64,000 nt of DNA, taken from NCBI GenBank assembly GCA_937974195.1, contig CALJIC010000114.1:9078-73077 (forward strand), written 5' to 3'. Origin of the DNA: an uncultured Roseiflexaceae bacterium. GTDB taxonomy: Bacteria > Chloroflexota > Chloroflexia > Chloroflexales > Roseiflexaceae. This document shows, piece after piece, positions 43,769-52,916 of this stretch. A program made the translations under genes and the position numbers. Below the pieces are notes generated by a model, which searched no databases, was not told the DNA's origin, and saw only the letters and a list, made by a program, of their open reading frames with translations. Positions within the stretch are counted from its first letter, which is position 1. Each line of letters starts with the position of its first letter.

Positions 43769-44773
43769 CTACTTCTGCTGCTGGAAGGCCGCGTCGAAGG
43801 CCACGTCCGAGGGCGTCAGCTCCAGCCGCTTCACCAGCGCGCAGGCCTCGGGCGCACCCTGCTCGCGGTTCATGCCGTTGTCCTCCCACTCCACCGAGAG
43901 CGGGCCCTTGTAGCCGATGTCGTTCAGCGCCCGGAAGACGCGCTCGAACGGCACGCCGCCGCGGCCCGGCGAGACGAAGTCCCAGCCGCGCCGGTGGTCG
44001 CCGAAGAACAGGTGGGAGCCGAGGATGCCGTTGCGCCCGTTCAGGTTGCGGATCGACTCCTTGACGTGCATGTGGTAGATGCGGTCGCCGAACTCATAGA
44101 CGAACTCGACCGGGTCGAGCATCTGCCAGTACAGGTGGCTCGGGTCGAAGTTGATGCCGAACGCCGGCCGGTTGTTCAGCGCCGCGAGCGTGGCCTTGGT
44201 GCTCCAGAAGTCGTAGGCGATCTCGCCCGGGTGCACCTCGAGCGCGAACTTCACGCCCACCTCGTCGAACACGTCGAGGATCGGGTTGAAGCGGTCGGCG
44301 AACTCCTTGTAGCCGTCCTCGATCATCGACGGCGGCACCGGCGGGAACATCGCCAGCACGTGCCAGATCGGCGAGCCGGTGAAGCCGTTGACCACCTTCA
44401 CGCCGAAGGCCGCGGCGGCGCGCGCGGCGTTCTTCATGTGCTCGGCGGCGCGCTGCCGCACCCCCTCCGGGTCGCCGTCGCCCCACACCGAGGGCGGCAG
44501 GATGCCCTTGTGGCGCTCGTCGATGATCTTATCCGTGATCGCCTGCCCGACCAGGTGGTTGCTGATCGCGAAGCACTGCAGGCCGTGGCGCTCGAGCAGC
44601 TCGCGCTTCTCGCGCACGTAGCGATCCGACTCGAGCGCCTTCTCGACTTCGAAGTGGTCCCCCCAGCAGGCCAGCTCAAGGCCGTCGTAGCCGAAGCTCT
44701 TCGCCTTGGCGGCCAGGGTCTCAAGCGGCAGATCGGCCCACTGGCCGGTGAACAGTGTAACCGGACGTGCCAT
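43769..44773 (-). CDS. Sugar phosphate isomerase/epimerase (IolE-like TIM barrel)
   Basis: A 334-residue TIM-barrel protein. Metal and substrate motifs are VKFALEVHPGEIAYDF, GINFDPSHLYWQMLDPVEFV, IYHMHVKESIR and LSVEWEDNGMNRE. It resembles IolE/hydroxypyruvate-isomerase-like proteins often paired with Gfo/Idh dehydrogenases, as here (63 bases from the dehydrogenase start). Probably isomerises a keto-sugar. ATG after GAGAGGAG. Confidence 0.88.
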   Translation of the reverse strand: MARPVTLFTGQWADLPLETLAAKAKSFGYDGLELACWGDHFEVEKALESDRYVREKRELLERHGLQCFAISNHLVGQAITDKIIDERHKGILPPSVWGDGDPEGVRQRAAEHMKNAARAAAAFGVKVVNGFTGSPIWHVLAMFPPVPPSMIEDGYKEFADRFNPILDVFDEVGVKFALEVHPGEIAYDFWSTKATLAALNNRPAFGINFDPSHLYWQMLDPVEFVYEFGDRIYHMHVKESIRNLNGRNGILGSHLFFGDHRRGWDFVSPGRGGVPFERVFRALNDIGYKGPLSVEWEDNGMNREQGAPEACALVKRLELTPSDVAFDAAFQQQK

Positions 44774-44836
44774 TGGCGTCTCCTCTCCTGAGACACAGGC
44801 CGGCCGGCATCATCGCCGCCAGCCGTCCTGCTCGCT

Positions 44837-46000
44837 TCAATACTCCGGCTGCACCCACTGCCGGCTGCCCGCCGACTTCTCGACGGCGTCGAGCACCGCC
44901 TGGCAGCGCAGGCCGTCCTCGAAGGTCGGCTCGGGGGACTCCCCCTTCGCGATGCCGTTCAGCAGGTCGTACACGCCGTGGGTGAAGGTGTGCTCCCAGC
45001 CGATGATATGGCCGGCCGGCCACCAGGCGCTCATGTAGGGGTGCGCCTCGCCGTTCGTCACCAGCACGTTGCGGAAGCCGACCACGTCGGCCTGGTCGTC
45101 CTCCAGCAGCACGTTCAGCTCGTTCAGACGCTCCAGGTTGAAAACGATGCTGCCCTTGCTGCCGTTGATCTCGAACGAGTTGTAGTTGGCGCGCCCCTTG
45201 GCGAAGCGGGTGACCTCGAACGACCCGACCGCGCCGTTGTCGAAGCGCGCCAGGAACAGCGCCGCGTCGTCGACCGTCACCTCGCCCATCTCGGTGCCCG
45301 CCGTCGCGCCGAGGCCGGCGTCGGTCGCCGCCAGCACCGGGCGCTGCTTGATGAAGGTCTCGGTCAGGCCGGTGACCTCGGTGATCTCGCCCACCAGCAT
45401 GCGCGCCAGGTCGATGATGTGCGCGCCCAGGTCGCCCAGCGTGCCCGAGCCGGCCTGGTCCTTCTGCAGGCGCCACACCAGCGGGAAGTTCGGGTCCATG
45501 ATCCAGTCCTGCAGGTAGACCGCCCGCCAGTGGTAGATCTTGCCGAGCCTGCCGCTCTTGATCAGGTCCCGGGCCAGCTGCACCGCCGGCACGCGCCGGT
45601 AGTTGAAGTTCACCATGCCGACGACGTTGTTGCGCTTGACGGCCTCGACCATCTGGCGCGCCTCGGCCAGCGTGTTGGCGAGCGGCTTCTCGCAGAAGAC
45701 GTGCTTGCCGTTGTTGGCGGCCTCGATCGCGATCGGCGCGTGGCTGTCGCCGGGGGTCGAGACATCGACCAGGCCGATGTCATCCCGGGCCACCAGCTTG
45801 CGCCAGTCGGTCTCGTAGCTCTCCCAGCCGTACTGCTCGGCGGCCTGCTTCACGCCGGCCTCGTCGCGGCCGCAGATCGCCCGCATCACCGGCCGCAGCG
45901 CGACATCCGGGAAGAACGCCGCCACCTGGCGGTAGGCGTTCGAGTGCGACTTGCCCATGAACTTGTAGCCGACCAGGCCGACTCCGATGGTGTTTGCCAT
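44837..46000 (-). CDS. Gfo/Idh/MocA-family dehydrogenase
   Basis: A 387-residue NAD(P)-dependent sugar dehydrogenase. IGVGLVGYKFMGKSHSNAYR is the Rossmann start, VDVSTPGDSHAPIAIEA and HVFCEKPLANT hold the EKP motif, and GSGTLGDLGAHIIDLARMLVGE carries the catalytic DxxxH-type pair. The ATG at 46000 has GAGGAG; an in-frame codon upstream does not. Works with the epimerase and SDR in a pentose or related sugar route. Confidence 0.9.
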   Translation of the reverse strand: MANTIGVGLVGYKFMGKSHSNAYRQVAAFFPDVALRPVMRAICGRDEAGVKQAAEQYGWESYETDWRKLVARDDIGLVDVSTPGDSHAPIAIEAANNGKHVFCEKPLANTLAEARQMVEAVKRNNVVGMVNFNYRRVPAVQLARDLIKSGRLGKIYHWRAVYLQDWIMDPNFPLVWRLQKDQAGSGTLGDLGAHIIDLARMLVGEITEVTGLTETFIKQRPVLAATDAGLGATAGTEMGEVTVDDAALFLARFDNGAVGSFEVTRFAKGRANYNSFEINGSKGSIVFNLERLNELNVLLEDDQADVVGFRNVLVTNGEAHPYMSAWWPAGHIIGWEHTFTHGVYDLLNGIAKGESPEPTFEDGLRCQAVLDAVEKSAGSRQWVQPEY

Positions 46001-46076
46001 TGAGGTGCTCCTCGATCTCACACGTCGCGCGTTGCCCGCCGATCGGCCGCGCGGCCGCCGGCCTGCGCTGCGCGGT

Positions 46077-46463
46077 TCAGGCTTCCAGCGAGCGGTAGTC
46101 CCCGGTGATCGTCGTCACCTCGATCTGATTGCCGAAGGGGTCGCGGCAGAAGAAGCGTGGCCTGCCGGGGATGGGGATGGTCTCCTCCACCGCCACGCCG
46201 GCGGCGGTGAGCCGGGCGCGCACGGCCTCCAGGTCGTCCACCTCCAGGCAGAAGTGGCGCCCGGAGCGCTGGTCGGCGCCGTCCTCGGCGAACAGGTGCA
46301 GCTCGCCGTCGCCGATGCGGTACCACACCAGGTCGAGGTGCGCCAGCGCCTTGGGCGGGGAGACCTCCTCCAGGCCGAGCACGTCGGTGTAGAAGCGACG
46401 CGCCTGGTCGGCGCTCCCGCTTGGGCGCGGCACGCTGACGTGCTGGATGCGCAGTCTGCTCAT
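46077..46463 (-). CDS. VOC/glyoxalase-family protein
   Basis: A 128-residue single VOC domain pair. RIQHVSVPRPSGSADQARRFYTDVLGLEEV opens with the first metal His, GELHLFAED gives the Glu, FCLEVDDLEAVRARLTAAGV the second His region and NQIEVTTI the last Glu. A metal-dependent isomerase, lyase or dioxygenase-like role is likely. First gene after the promoter at 46618-46646, so it leads the xylose-type operon. Confidence 0.85.
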   Translation of the reverse strand: MSRLRIQHVSVPRPSGSADQARRFYTDVLGLEEVSPPKALAHLDLVWYRIGDGELHLFAEDGADQRSGRHFCLEVDDLEAVRARLTAAGVAVEETIPIPGRPRFFCRDPFGNQIEVTTITGDYRSLEA

Positions 46464-46617
46464 GGTCGTGTGGAAGGGCTGAAGCCGACGCAGTACACCT
46501 GTCCGACAGCCGTGTCGTCACAGTGCCGCCGTACGTTCCCGGGCGGGTCCGGCAGGACCTCCGTTGGTCGTTCTCACACGTGCGGGCGCCGTGTTTGTTG
46601 GCGTCTGGATAGGGGCG

Positions 46618-46646
46618 AGTATACTTGAGCGCCCTTGATCTGTCAA
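46618..46646 (-). promoter_or_regulatory. Sigma70-type promoter of the xylose-type operon
   Basis: Minus strand TTGACA (46641-46646), 17 bases, TATACT (46618-46623). The spacer has a TCAAG-GGCGC-TCAAG direct repeat. Leader about 150 nt. Confidence 0.8.
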
Positions 46647-46666
46647 ACCGCCGCGGGCGCTGCGTA

Positions 46667-46675
46667 TGCTATAAT
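46667..46675 (+). promoter_or_regulatory. Extended -10 promoter of the 97-residue gene
   Basis: TGCTATAAT, hexamer 46670-46675; poor -35. Start about 46682, leader about 29 nt. Back to back with the minus promoter 24 bases away. Confidence 0.6.
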
Positions 46676-46710
46676 CTCACACCACTCTTACACGCAAACC
46701 GGGCGAACGT

Positions 46711-47004
46711 GTGAGCCACAACGAGCGTCCCTTCATCACTGTCGATATCGAGCGGCGTGGCTATGGCCGCCGCTACACCAGCCTGCCCGTCGACGACCTG
46801 CGTCGCGACGGGTTCGCGATAGACTTCACGGGAGCCTATATCCGGCCGGAGCACATCGATATCCGGCCGGGCGATGTAGTGCGCTGGCGTGAGAACGGGC
46901 GCTTGGTGCAGGCCGAGGTGACCTCGGTGCAGCTCGAGGGCCTGGTGATGCAGGTGCAGGTGACGGGCGCCCACCTGCTGCCGCCCGACGCGTTCTACCC
47001 GTGA
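46711..47004 (+). CDS. Hypothetical 97-residue protein
   Basis: A small soluble protein of unknown family starting at GTG 46711 (SHNERPFITVDIERRGYGRRYTS). Its own extended -10 promoter and the expected codon bias support it. It ends in a strand-rich segment (EVTSVQLEGLVMQVQVTGAHLL) that could be a small beta barrel. No ribosome site is strong. Convergent with the permease gene at 47045. Confidence 0.6.
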   Translation: MSHNERPFITVDIERRGYGRRYTSLPVDDLRRDGFAIDFTGAYIRPEHIDIRPGDVVRWRENGRLVQAEVTSVQLEGLVMQVQVTGAHLLPPDAFYP

Positions 47005-47044
47005 CTGCGGAGGGACGGGCCGCCGCCGCGCCCCTCCGCGCAGA

Positions 47045-48037
47045 TCACGGCTGCTGGAAGGGCTGCCCGAGCGCCGCGGGGGCCGGGGTCGCGAGGCGGG
47101 CGATCAGCGCCTGGACTGGCCGGCGCAGCGGCTCGGGCAGGCCGGCGGCCCAGGCCGCCACCGAGGGGTTGGTGGCGCCGTTCACCAGCGCCAGCACGAA
47201 GATCATCAGCGCGAAGGGCGCCACCTGAAACACCTGCGTCGGCAGGTCCGCCAGGCTGCTCTGCGCCCGCGTCGCGAGGGTCTGCAGCGCGCCGAACAGG
47301 TAGCAGCCGAGCGCCACGCGCCAGGGGCGCCAGCCGCCGAAGATCACGATCGCCAGCGCGATCCAGCCGGTGCCGGCGATGTGCCGGTGGCTCCAGCCCT
47401 GCTTGAGGTCGAGCGTGTAGGCCGCGCCGGCGATGCCCACCAGCGCCCCGCCGATCAGCACGTACAGGTAGCGCAGCCGCGTCACGTCGGCGCCGCGGGC
47501 GAAGGCGGCCGCCGGCCGCTCCCCGAGCGCCCGCAGCGTCAGCCCCGGCCGCGTGCGGAAGAGGAAGAACCACACCGCCGGCACTAAGATCATGCTGGCG
47601 TAGATCACCAGATCGTGCCGGAACAGCAGCGTCCCGATCAGCGGGATGTCCGCCAGGAGCGGCACCGGCGCCGCCGGCACGGCGATCCCCTGGACCCGCA
47701 CGTACGGCGCCCCCAGGAACGACGAGAGCTCGGTGCAGAGCAGCGCCAGCACGAAGCCCACCGCGGTCTGCGAGCGGTCGAGCGTGATGCTCAGCAGGCA
47801 CAGCACCAGCGCCACCAGCACCCCGACGAGCGCCGCGGCCACGAAGCCCGCTACCACGCTCCGCGTGTGCAGGCCAACGGCGAAGCCGGCCAGCGCGGCC
47901 AGCAGCATTGTTCCGTCCAGCGAGAGATTCACGACGCCGGCCCGCTCGCTGATCGTCTCGCCCATGGTGGCGAAGATCAGCGGCGCGGCGCCGGCGAGCA
48001 CCGCGGCCAGGTAGATCGCGAGTTGGTCGAGGGTCAC
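47045..48037 (-). CDS. BMP-type ABC transporter permease (YufQ-like)
   Basis: A 330-residue membrane permease of the nucleoside/branched-chain type with eight to nine spans. PLIFATMGETISERAGVVNLSLDGTMLLAALAGF is the hallmark N-terminus of this subunit, and SLTLRALGERPAAAFARGADVTRLRY-like residues form the coupling loop. It pairs with the permease at 50131. GTG start with AAGGA. Last gene of the operon. Confidence 0.9.
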   Translation of the reverse strand: MTLDQLAIYLAAVLAGAAPLIFATMGETISERAGVVNLSLDGTMLLAALAGFAVGLHTRSVVAGFVAAALVGVLVALVLCLLSITLDRSQTAVGFVLALLCTELSSFLGAPYVRVQGIAVPAAPVPLLADIPLIGTLLFRHDLVIYASMILVPAVWFFLFRTRPGLTLRALGERPAAAFARGADVTRLRYLYVLIGGALVGIAGAAYTLDLKQGWSHRHIAGTGWIALAIVIFGGWRPWRVALGCYLFGALQTLATRAQSSLADLPTQVFQVAPFALMIFVLALVNGATNPSVAAWAAGLPEPLRRPVQALIARLATPAPAALGQPFQQP

Positions 48038-48112
48038 AGTGGTGTCCTTGTTGTGCGGTGATATGAGGCGAGGGCGCGTCGCGGCGCCCTCACGGTTAGC
48101 TCTACGGCGCGA

Positions 48113-49945
48113 TCACGTGCTGCCCTCTTCGGCCTCTTCCGGCGCCAGCAGCAGCCACACCAGCGCCGCGCCCGGCACGGCCCCGGCGATCAGCCCCTGG
48201 ATCAGCGCCAGCTCGAGGCGCCCGGAGGTGTACTCGGTGCTGGTGAGCGCCGCGCCGATCGCCCAGCCGGCCAGCGCGGCCACCAGCAGCCAGTGCGCCC
48301 CGCCCAGCGCCCGCCGCAGCACCAGCCACTGGCCGATGGCCATCCCGGCGCCGGCCAGCGGCAGGATCACCAGCCGCGTGTCGACGTACCCGCCGTTCAC
48401 GAAGAGCGCCAGCCGCAGGCCCTCGCCCGCCGCCCAGCCGGCCAGCCAGCCGAGCGTGCTCGCCGCCAGCCACTGGCGCTGCGCGACCGTCGGCAGGTAG
48501 CCGCAGGCGATCTTCCACAGCAGGTGCGCCAGCGCCAGCCCGGCCGCCGCCTGGATCGGCCACAGCGGCGCCAGCGCCAGCAGGAAGACCAGCCCGTGCG
48601 CCGCGGCCCACGCCGGCCACATCCCGAACAGCGTGAGCTGGTTCTGCAGCCGCGGCTTGGTCGGCGCGCGCAGCCGGACGGCGGCGATCCACATGCCGAT
48701 CACGCCGAAGAACAGCGTCGGGTTGATCACCGTCAGCCAGTACCAGCTGTAGGAGCGCACCTGCAGGTCGAGGCTCTCCATCCGCTCCAGGTCCCACAGC
48801 TGCACGATGCGGTAGACCCCGACGGTCACGGCGTGCTGGCCGTCCGGGCTGAAGGCCGCCCGCGCCATCATGCAGCCCCAGCTGGAGCTCTCCTTGAACT
48901 GGGCGAGCGACTGGCCCTCCTCGTCCCACAGCCGCACCGGGCCGTTGGCGGTCACGGTCATGATGTGCCGGCTGTCGGGGCTGAAGGTGGCGTCGGTCAC
49001 GGCGCTGCCCTTGACGAAGAACGCGGCGAGCGAGCGGCCGCTCAGGTCGCGCAGGCGCGCGGTGCCGTCGTCGCTGATCGTCAGCAGCGCCTGGCCGTCC
49101 GGGCTGAACTGCGCCACGCCCAGCGCGCTGCCGATCTGCGCCCCGCGCGTGTTCCACACCCGCGCGGTGTTGTCCTGCAGGATGGTGAGCAGGTGCTGGC
49201 CGTCCGGGCTGAAGGCCGCCTGGGTCACTGGCGCCGGCTGCTCCTCCGCCAGCGTCACCAGCGGCTCGCCGGTGAGGTCGGTCAGGAGCGCGCCGCGCTC
49301 CCCGGCCAGGATGAGCTGCTGGCCGTCCGGGCTGAAGGCGGCGGCGTTCACGCGCCCCAGGTCGGCGCCCGCGTCCAGGATCGGCCGCCCGTCGCGGTCC
49401 CAGATCCGCGCCGGGCCGGGGCCGGCCGTCAGGATGCGGCTCCCGTCGGGGCTGAAGCTGACGCTCAGCGGTCCCTCGGTGTCGCCGGTCTCGGCCCGGA
49501 TGGCCGCCACGTGCCTGCCCTCGGCGTCCCACAGCCGCACCACGTCGCCCGGCGAGACGGTGAGGATCCTCCGGCCGTCCGGGCTGAACTGCACGTCGCT
49601 GATCGTCGTGGTGTGGCCGCTCAGCACCCCCACCTGGCGCCCGTCGAGCGACCAGAGCCGGATGGTGTTGTCGGTGCGCTGGGTGGCGATCGTGCGCCCG
49701 TCCGGGCTGATCGCCCGCCAGATGTCGCCGCTGAGCTTGAAGATCTCGCGGCCGTTGAGGTCCCAGACGCGCGTCTCGAGCGGTGTGTAGGCGAGCACGT
49801 GCTGGCCGCCGGGGGTGAACATCACCGCGGGCGAGCCGCCGCGGCAGCTCGACGCGGCTTGGGCGGGGCTTGGGGGCGCGAGGGCGAGCGCAAGCGCCGC
49901 ACCGATGGCCGCGAGCAGGCGGCGGCAGGTTCGGGCCGATGCCAT
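48113..49945 (-). CDS. Secreted WD40 propeller with C-terminal membrane domain
   Basis: A 610-residue protein. A signal peptide (about 1-30, ending AQA) leads to roughly eight WD40-like blades (about 35-395) that repeat FSPDGQHLLT and VRLWDxxG phrases, outside the membrane. A membrane domain with seven or so spans follows from residue 410 (WYWLTVINPTLFFGVIGMWIAA onwards). It lies between the two permeases of a nucleoside-type importer, with its own -10 box at 50060-50068. There is no known role for such a protein in these importers; it may sense load or the envelope. Start after GAGGGAG. Confidence 0.8.
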   Translation of the reverse strand: MASARTCRRLLAAIGAALALALAPPSPAQAASSCRGGSPAVMFTPGGQHVLAYTPLETRVWDLNGREIFKLSGDIWRAISPDGRTIATQRTDNTIRLWSLDGRQVGVLSGHTTTISDVQFSPDGRRILTVSPGDVVRLWDAEGRHVAAIRAETGDTEGPLSVSFSPDGSRILTAGPGPARIWDRDGRPILDAGADLGRVNAAAFSPDGQQLILAGERGALLTDLTGEPLVTLAEEQPAPVTQAAFSPDGQHLLTILQDNTARVWNTRGAQIGSALGVAQFSPDGQALLTISDDGTARLRDLSGRSLAAFFVKGSAVTDATFSPDSRHIMTVTANGPVRLWDEEGQSLAQFKESSSWGCMMARAAFSPDGQHAVTVGVYRIVQLWDLERMESLDLQVRSYSWYWLTVINPTLFFGVIGMWIAAVRLRAPTKPRLQNQLTLFGMWPAWAAAHGLVFLLALAPLWPIQAAAGLALAHLLWKIACGYLPTVAQRQWLAASTLGWLAGWAAGEGLRLALFVNGGYVDTRLVILPLAGAGMAIGQWLVLRRALGGAHWLLVAALAGWAIGAALTSTEYTSGRLELALIQGLIAGAVPGAALVWLLLAPEEAEEGST

Positions 49946-50059
49946 AGGCTCCCTCGCTCGTGTGCCGGCGCTCGGCGTCTGCGATGTGCCGAGGCCCATC
50001 TCGCTCAGCGCTGCGCCAGGGGAACCGCCGGCGGTCCGGCGGTCGGGCGCGATGCGGGT

Positions 50060-50068
50060 AGTATAGCA
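50060..50068 (-). promoter_or_regulatory. Extended -10 box before the WD40 gene
   Basis: TGCTATACT on the minus strand, about 115 bases before the start codon; no good -35. It suggests the WD40 gene and second permease can be expressed apart from the rest of the operon. Confidence 0.5.
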
Positions 50069-50130
50069 CCGCGCGCCGATTCGCGCATCGGACGGTAGGC
50101 CGGTCTTTCCTTCCGGCGATGGTCGCCCGG

Positions 50131-51195
50131 CTAGCCGCTCGCCCGCCCCCGTGCGCCGAGGCCGCTGGCGGCCAGCGCGAACAGCACCAGCGCGCCCTGG
50201 AGCACGCCGCTGATGCTGCTGTCGGTGCCGAGCGCCAGCGGGAGCTGGATGCTCCCCACCGTGAAGCAGGCGAACGCCACCGAGACCGGCAGGACCCAGG
50301 TGGGGTTGGCGCGCACCAGCAGCGCCACCAGCAGCCCGATCAGCCCGATGCCGCTCGAGATGTTGGGGATGAGCGCGTGGAACACCGCCAGCACCTGGAT
50401 CGTGCCGGCCAGCCCGGCCAGGGCGCCGCAGGCCCCGAGCGCCTCCAGCAGGCGGCGCGCCGCAGGCACGCCCAGGCGCTCGGCGGCGGCCGGGTTGAGG
50501 CCGGTGGCGCGCACCTCCAGCCCCCACCCGGTGCGGCGCAGCGCGAACCACACCAGCAGCAGCCCGGCGACGGCGATGACCGGCGCGGCGGGGGCCAGCC
50601 GCAGCCGCTCGAGCGTCGGCAGCCACAGCTCCTGCGGCAGCGGCTCGGTGCCGGACATCGAGGCCGTGCCGGCGCGCTTCCACGGCCCGAACACCAGGTA
50701 GAGCGCCACGCCGGTGGCGAGGAAGTTCAGCCCCAGCCCGGCGAAGATCTCGCTGACGCGCGCGTAGAGCCGCAGCGCCCCGGCCAGCGCCGCCCACAGC
50801 GCCCCGCCCAGCGCGCCGGCCGCGAAGGCCAGCGCCCACAGCAGCGGCGGCGGCGCGTCGGGGAGCAGGCGCAGCACCAGCATGGCGAACACCGCGCCGA
50901 GCGTCATCTGGCCCTCGATGCCCAGGTTGTACAGGCCGGCGCCGAACGTCAGCGTGAGCCCGGCCGCGCACAGGAGCAGCGGCGCCGCCAGCATCGTCGC
51001 ATCGGCGAGCCGCGTCGGGCTGCTGAACGCGCCGAGCAGCACCAGCCGGTAGGTCTCGAGCGGCGGCGCCCCCGTGGCCAGCATGACCAGCGTGGTGAAC
51101 ACCAGGGCCCCGCCGACTGCGCCCAGCAGCCAGAAGATCAGCGAGCGCGGCGGCAGCCTGACTGGGCGCGGGGGCGTCTGTGCGTCAATGGTCAT
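50131..51195 (-). CDS. BMP-type ABC transporter permease (YufP-like)
   Basis: A 354-residue permease with eight to ten spans. FGAGLYNLGIEGQMTLGAVFAMLVL and EIFAGLGLNFLATGVALYL are typical of the first permease of nucleoside importers, and EVRATGLNPAAAERLGVPAARR is the coupling loop. Start ATG at 51195 overlaps the ATPase stop by four bases. Works with the permease at 47045. Confidence 0.9.
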   Translation of the reverse strand: MTIDAQTPPRPVRLPPRSLIFWLLGAVGGALVFTTLVMLATGAPPLETYRLVLLGAFSSPTRLADATMLAAPLLLCAAGLTLTFGAGLYNLGIEGQMTLGAVFAMLVLRLLPDAPPPLLWALAFAAGALGGALWAALAGALRLYARVSEIFAGLGLNFLATGVALYLVFGPWKRAGTASMSGTEPLPQELWLPTLERLRLAPAAPVIAVAGLLLVWFALRRTGWGLEVRATGLNPAAAERLGVPAARRLLEALGACGALAGLAGTIQVLAVFHALIPNISSGIGLIGLLVALLVRANPTWVLPVSVAFACFTVGSIQLPLALGTDSSISGVLQGALVLFALAASGLGARGRASG

Positions 51196-52763
51196 CGCGT
51201 TGTGTCCGTCTGTGCTGGCTTCTCCATCGCCTCGAACCCGACCCCGCCGATCATCTCGGCCAGGCGCACGTAGCTGAGCTCGGCGCGCGGGATCGGCCGC
51301 GAGACCTGCCCCGCGAAGCAGACCAGCACGTAGTCGCTGTGATCCAGCACCTCGTCGAGGTCGGCCGAGGCGAACACCAGCGCCGTGCCGGACGCCTTGC
51401 GCTCCTCCAGCCGCCGCCACACCGCCGCCGCGGAGGCCACGTCCAGCCCGCGCGTCGGCTGCTCCAGCAGCAGCCCCCGCAGGCGCGGCGGCAGCAGCGA
51501 GAGCATGGCGCGCTGCTGGTTCCCGCCCGACAGCGCGGCGAGCGGGGTGTCGGGTGTGCCGCGGATGGCGTACTCCTGGATCGCCGCCCGCGCGGCGGCC
51601 ACGGCGGAGTCGCGGTTCACGAGGAGGCTCGGGGAGCCCTGGCCGTTCAGGCCGCGCGAGGTGGACTGCAGCAGCGCGAAGTGATCGGCCAGCGAGAGCG
51701 CGCCCACCACGCCCTCCTCCAGCCGGTCGGCGGGGAGGTACTCCACGCCAGCACGGCGGAAGGCCGCCTGCGGCGCTCCGGTGAGGTGGACGCCGTCGAC
51801 CGCGATCCGCCCGCGCAGCGGCCGCAGCCGCCCGGCCAGCAGGCGCAGCAGGATCTGCTGCCCGCTGCCCTCGATCCCCGCGAGCCCTAGCGCCGTCCCG
51901 CTCTCGATCGTCAGCGAGGGGATGGCGAGCTCCAGCGTGCCCGCGCGCGCCACCACGTCCTCGAGCTGCCAGACGGGCGCCGCCGGCTGTGGGGCGGGGC
52001 GAAGCGGCGCCGGGGCGGCCACCTCCGTCTCGCTCTGCCGCTCCGCGTCATCGCCCGGCTGCCCGAACATCAGCGTGAGCAGGCGCTCCTTCGGCTGAGG
52101 CATCGGCAGCTGCGCGCCGGCCACCTTCCCCGCCCGCAGGACGCTGACGGTCGCGCACAGCTCGGCCACCTCCTCCAGCTTGTGGGAGACGAACAGCACT
52201 GTCGTGCCGCTCGCCGCCAGCGTCTTGACCGCGCGGAACAGCGCCTGGATCTGCGCCGCGGTGATGCCGGTGGTCGGCTCGTCCAGGATGAGCACCCGCG
52301 CGCCCCAGGCCAGCAGGCGCATCAGCTCGAGCTGCTGGCGCTGCCCGACCGTCAGGCGCGCGATCGGTGTGTCGGGCAGCGCCGAGAACCCGAGCTGCCC
52401 GGCCAGGTCCATGAGCTTCCGCCGCGCGTCGCGCATGTCGCGCATCACCCGCGGCGGGGCGCCGAGATAGAAGTTCTCGAGCGCGCTGAACGCCGGCACG
52501 TCGAGCGGGTCCTGGTGGATCATCCCGACCCCCTCGCGCAGCGCGTCCGCCGGCGAGCGCAGGTCGACCGGGCGGCCGTCGAGCAGGATCTCCCCGGCGT
52601 CGCGGCGCAGGAAGCCGGAGAGCAGCTTCATAAGCGTGCTCTTGCCGGCCCCGTTCTCGCCGAGCACGCCGTGGATCTTGCCCCCCTCGAACCGCAGGCT
52701 GATGCCGTCGTTCGCGCGCACCGGGCCGAAGGTCTTTGTGAGGCCCCGAACCTCTATCTCCAT
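51192..52763 (-). CDS. BMP-type ABC transporter ATP-binding protein (two NBDs)
   Basis: A 523-residue fused tandem ATPase, as usual for this importer class (YufO/NupA-like). NBD1 has GENGAGKST, LTVGQRQQLELMRLL in the signature position and LILDEPTTGI. NBD2 has the naturally degenerate Walker A GIEGSGQ, signature LSGGNQQRAM and LLLEQPTRGLD. ATG at 52763 (MEIEVRGLTKTFG). 153 bases separate it from the binding-protein gene, with an intervening hairpin. Confidence 0.92.
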   Translation of the reverse strand: MEIEVRGLTKTFGPVRANDGISLRFEGGKIHGVLGENGAGKSTLMKLLSGFLRRDAGEILLDGRPVDLRSPADALREGVGMIHQDPLDVPAFSALENFYLGAPPRVMRDMRDARRKLMDLAGQLGFSALPDTPIARLTVGQRQQLELMRLLAWGARVLILDEPTTGITAAQIQALFRAVKTLAASGTTVLFVSHKLEEVAELCATVSVLRAGKVAGAQLPMPQPKERLLTLMFGQPGDDAERQSETEVAAPAPLRPAPQPAAPVWQLEDVVARAGTLELAIPSLTIESGTALGLAGIEGSGQQILLRLLAGRLRPLRGRIAVDGVHLTGAPQAAFRRAGVEYLPADRLEEGVVGALSLADHFALLQSTSRGLNGQGSPSLLVNRDSAVAAARAAIQEYAIRGTPDTPLAALSGGNQQRAMLSLLPPRLRGLLLEQPTRGLDVASAAAVWRRLEERKASGTALVFASADLDEVLDHSDYVLVCFAGQVSRPIPRAELSYVRLAEMIGGVGFEAMEKPAQTDTTR

Positions 52764-52800
52764 CGCCTGTGACCGCCTTGACGTTCCTGACAGGACAGCC

Positions 52801-52836
52801 GGTGACGGGGCGGCTTTCGGTGCCGCACCCGTCACC
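52801..52836. terminator. Hairpin between binding-protein and ATPase genes
   Basis: GGTGACGGG/CCCGTCACC with inner CGGC/GCCG pairing; no T-run on the minus strand. Likely an attenuator or mRNA-stabilising stem. Confidence 0.6.
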
Positions 52837-52916
52837 CGCTGTTTCACGAAAGCTCCGCCGCGCGCCCGGGAGACTGAGCGCGCGGCGCCCGAAGAAGCCC
52901 GCCCGTCACCGGGTCA

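Noticed and set aside
48113..50971. A 952-codon reading of the WD40 gene starting far upstream
   Set aside because: The true start is the ATG at 49945, with a GAGGGAG site and signal peptide; the upstream part overlaps the permease gene in another frame.
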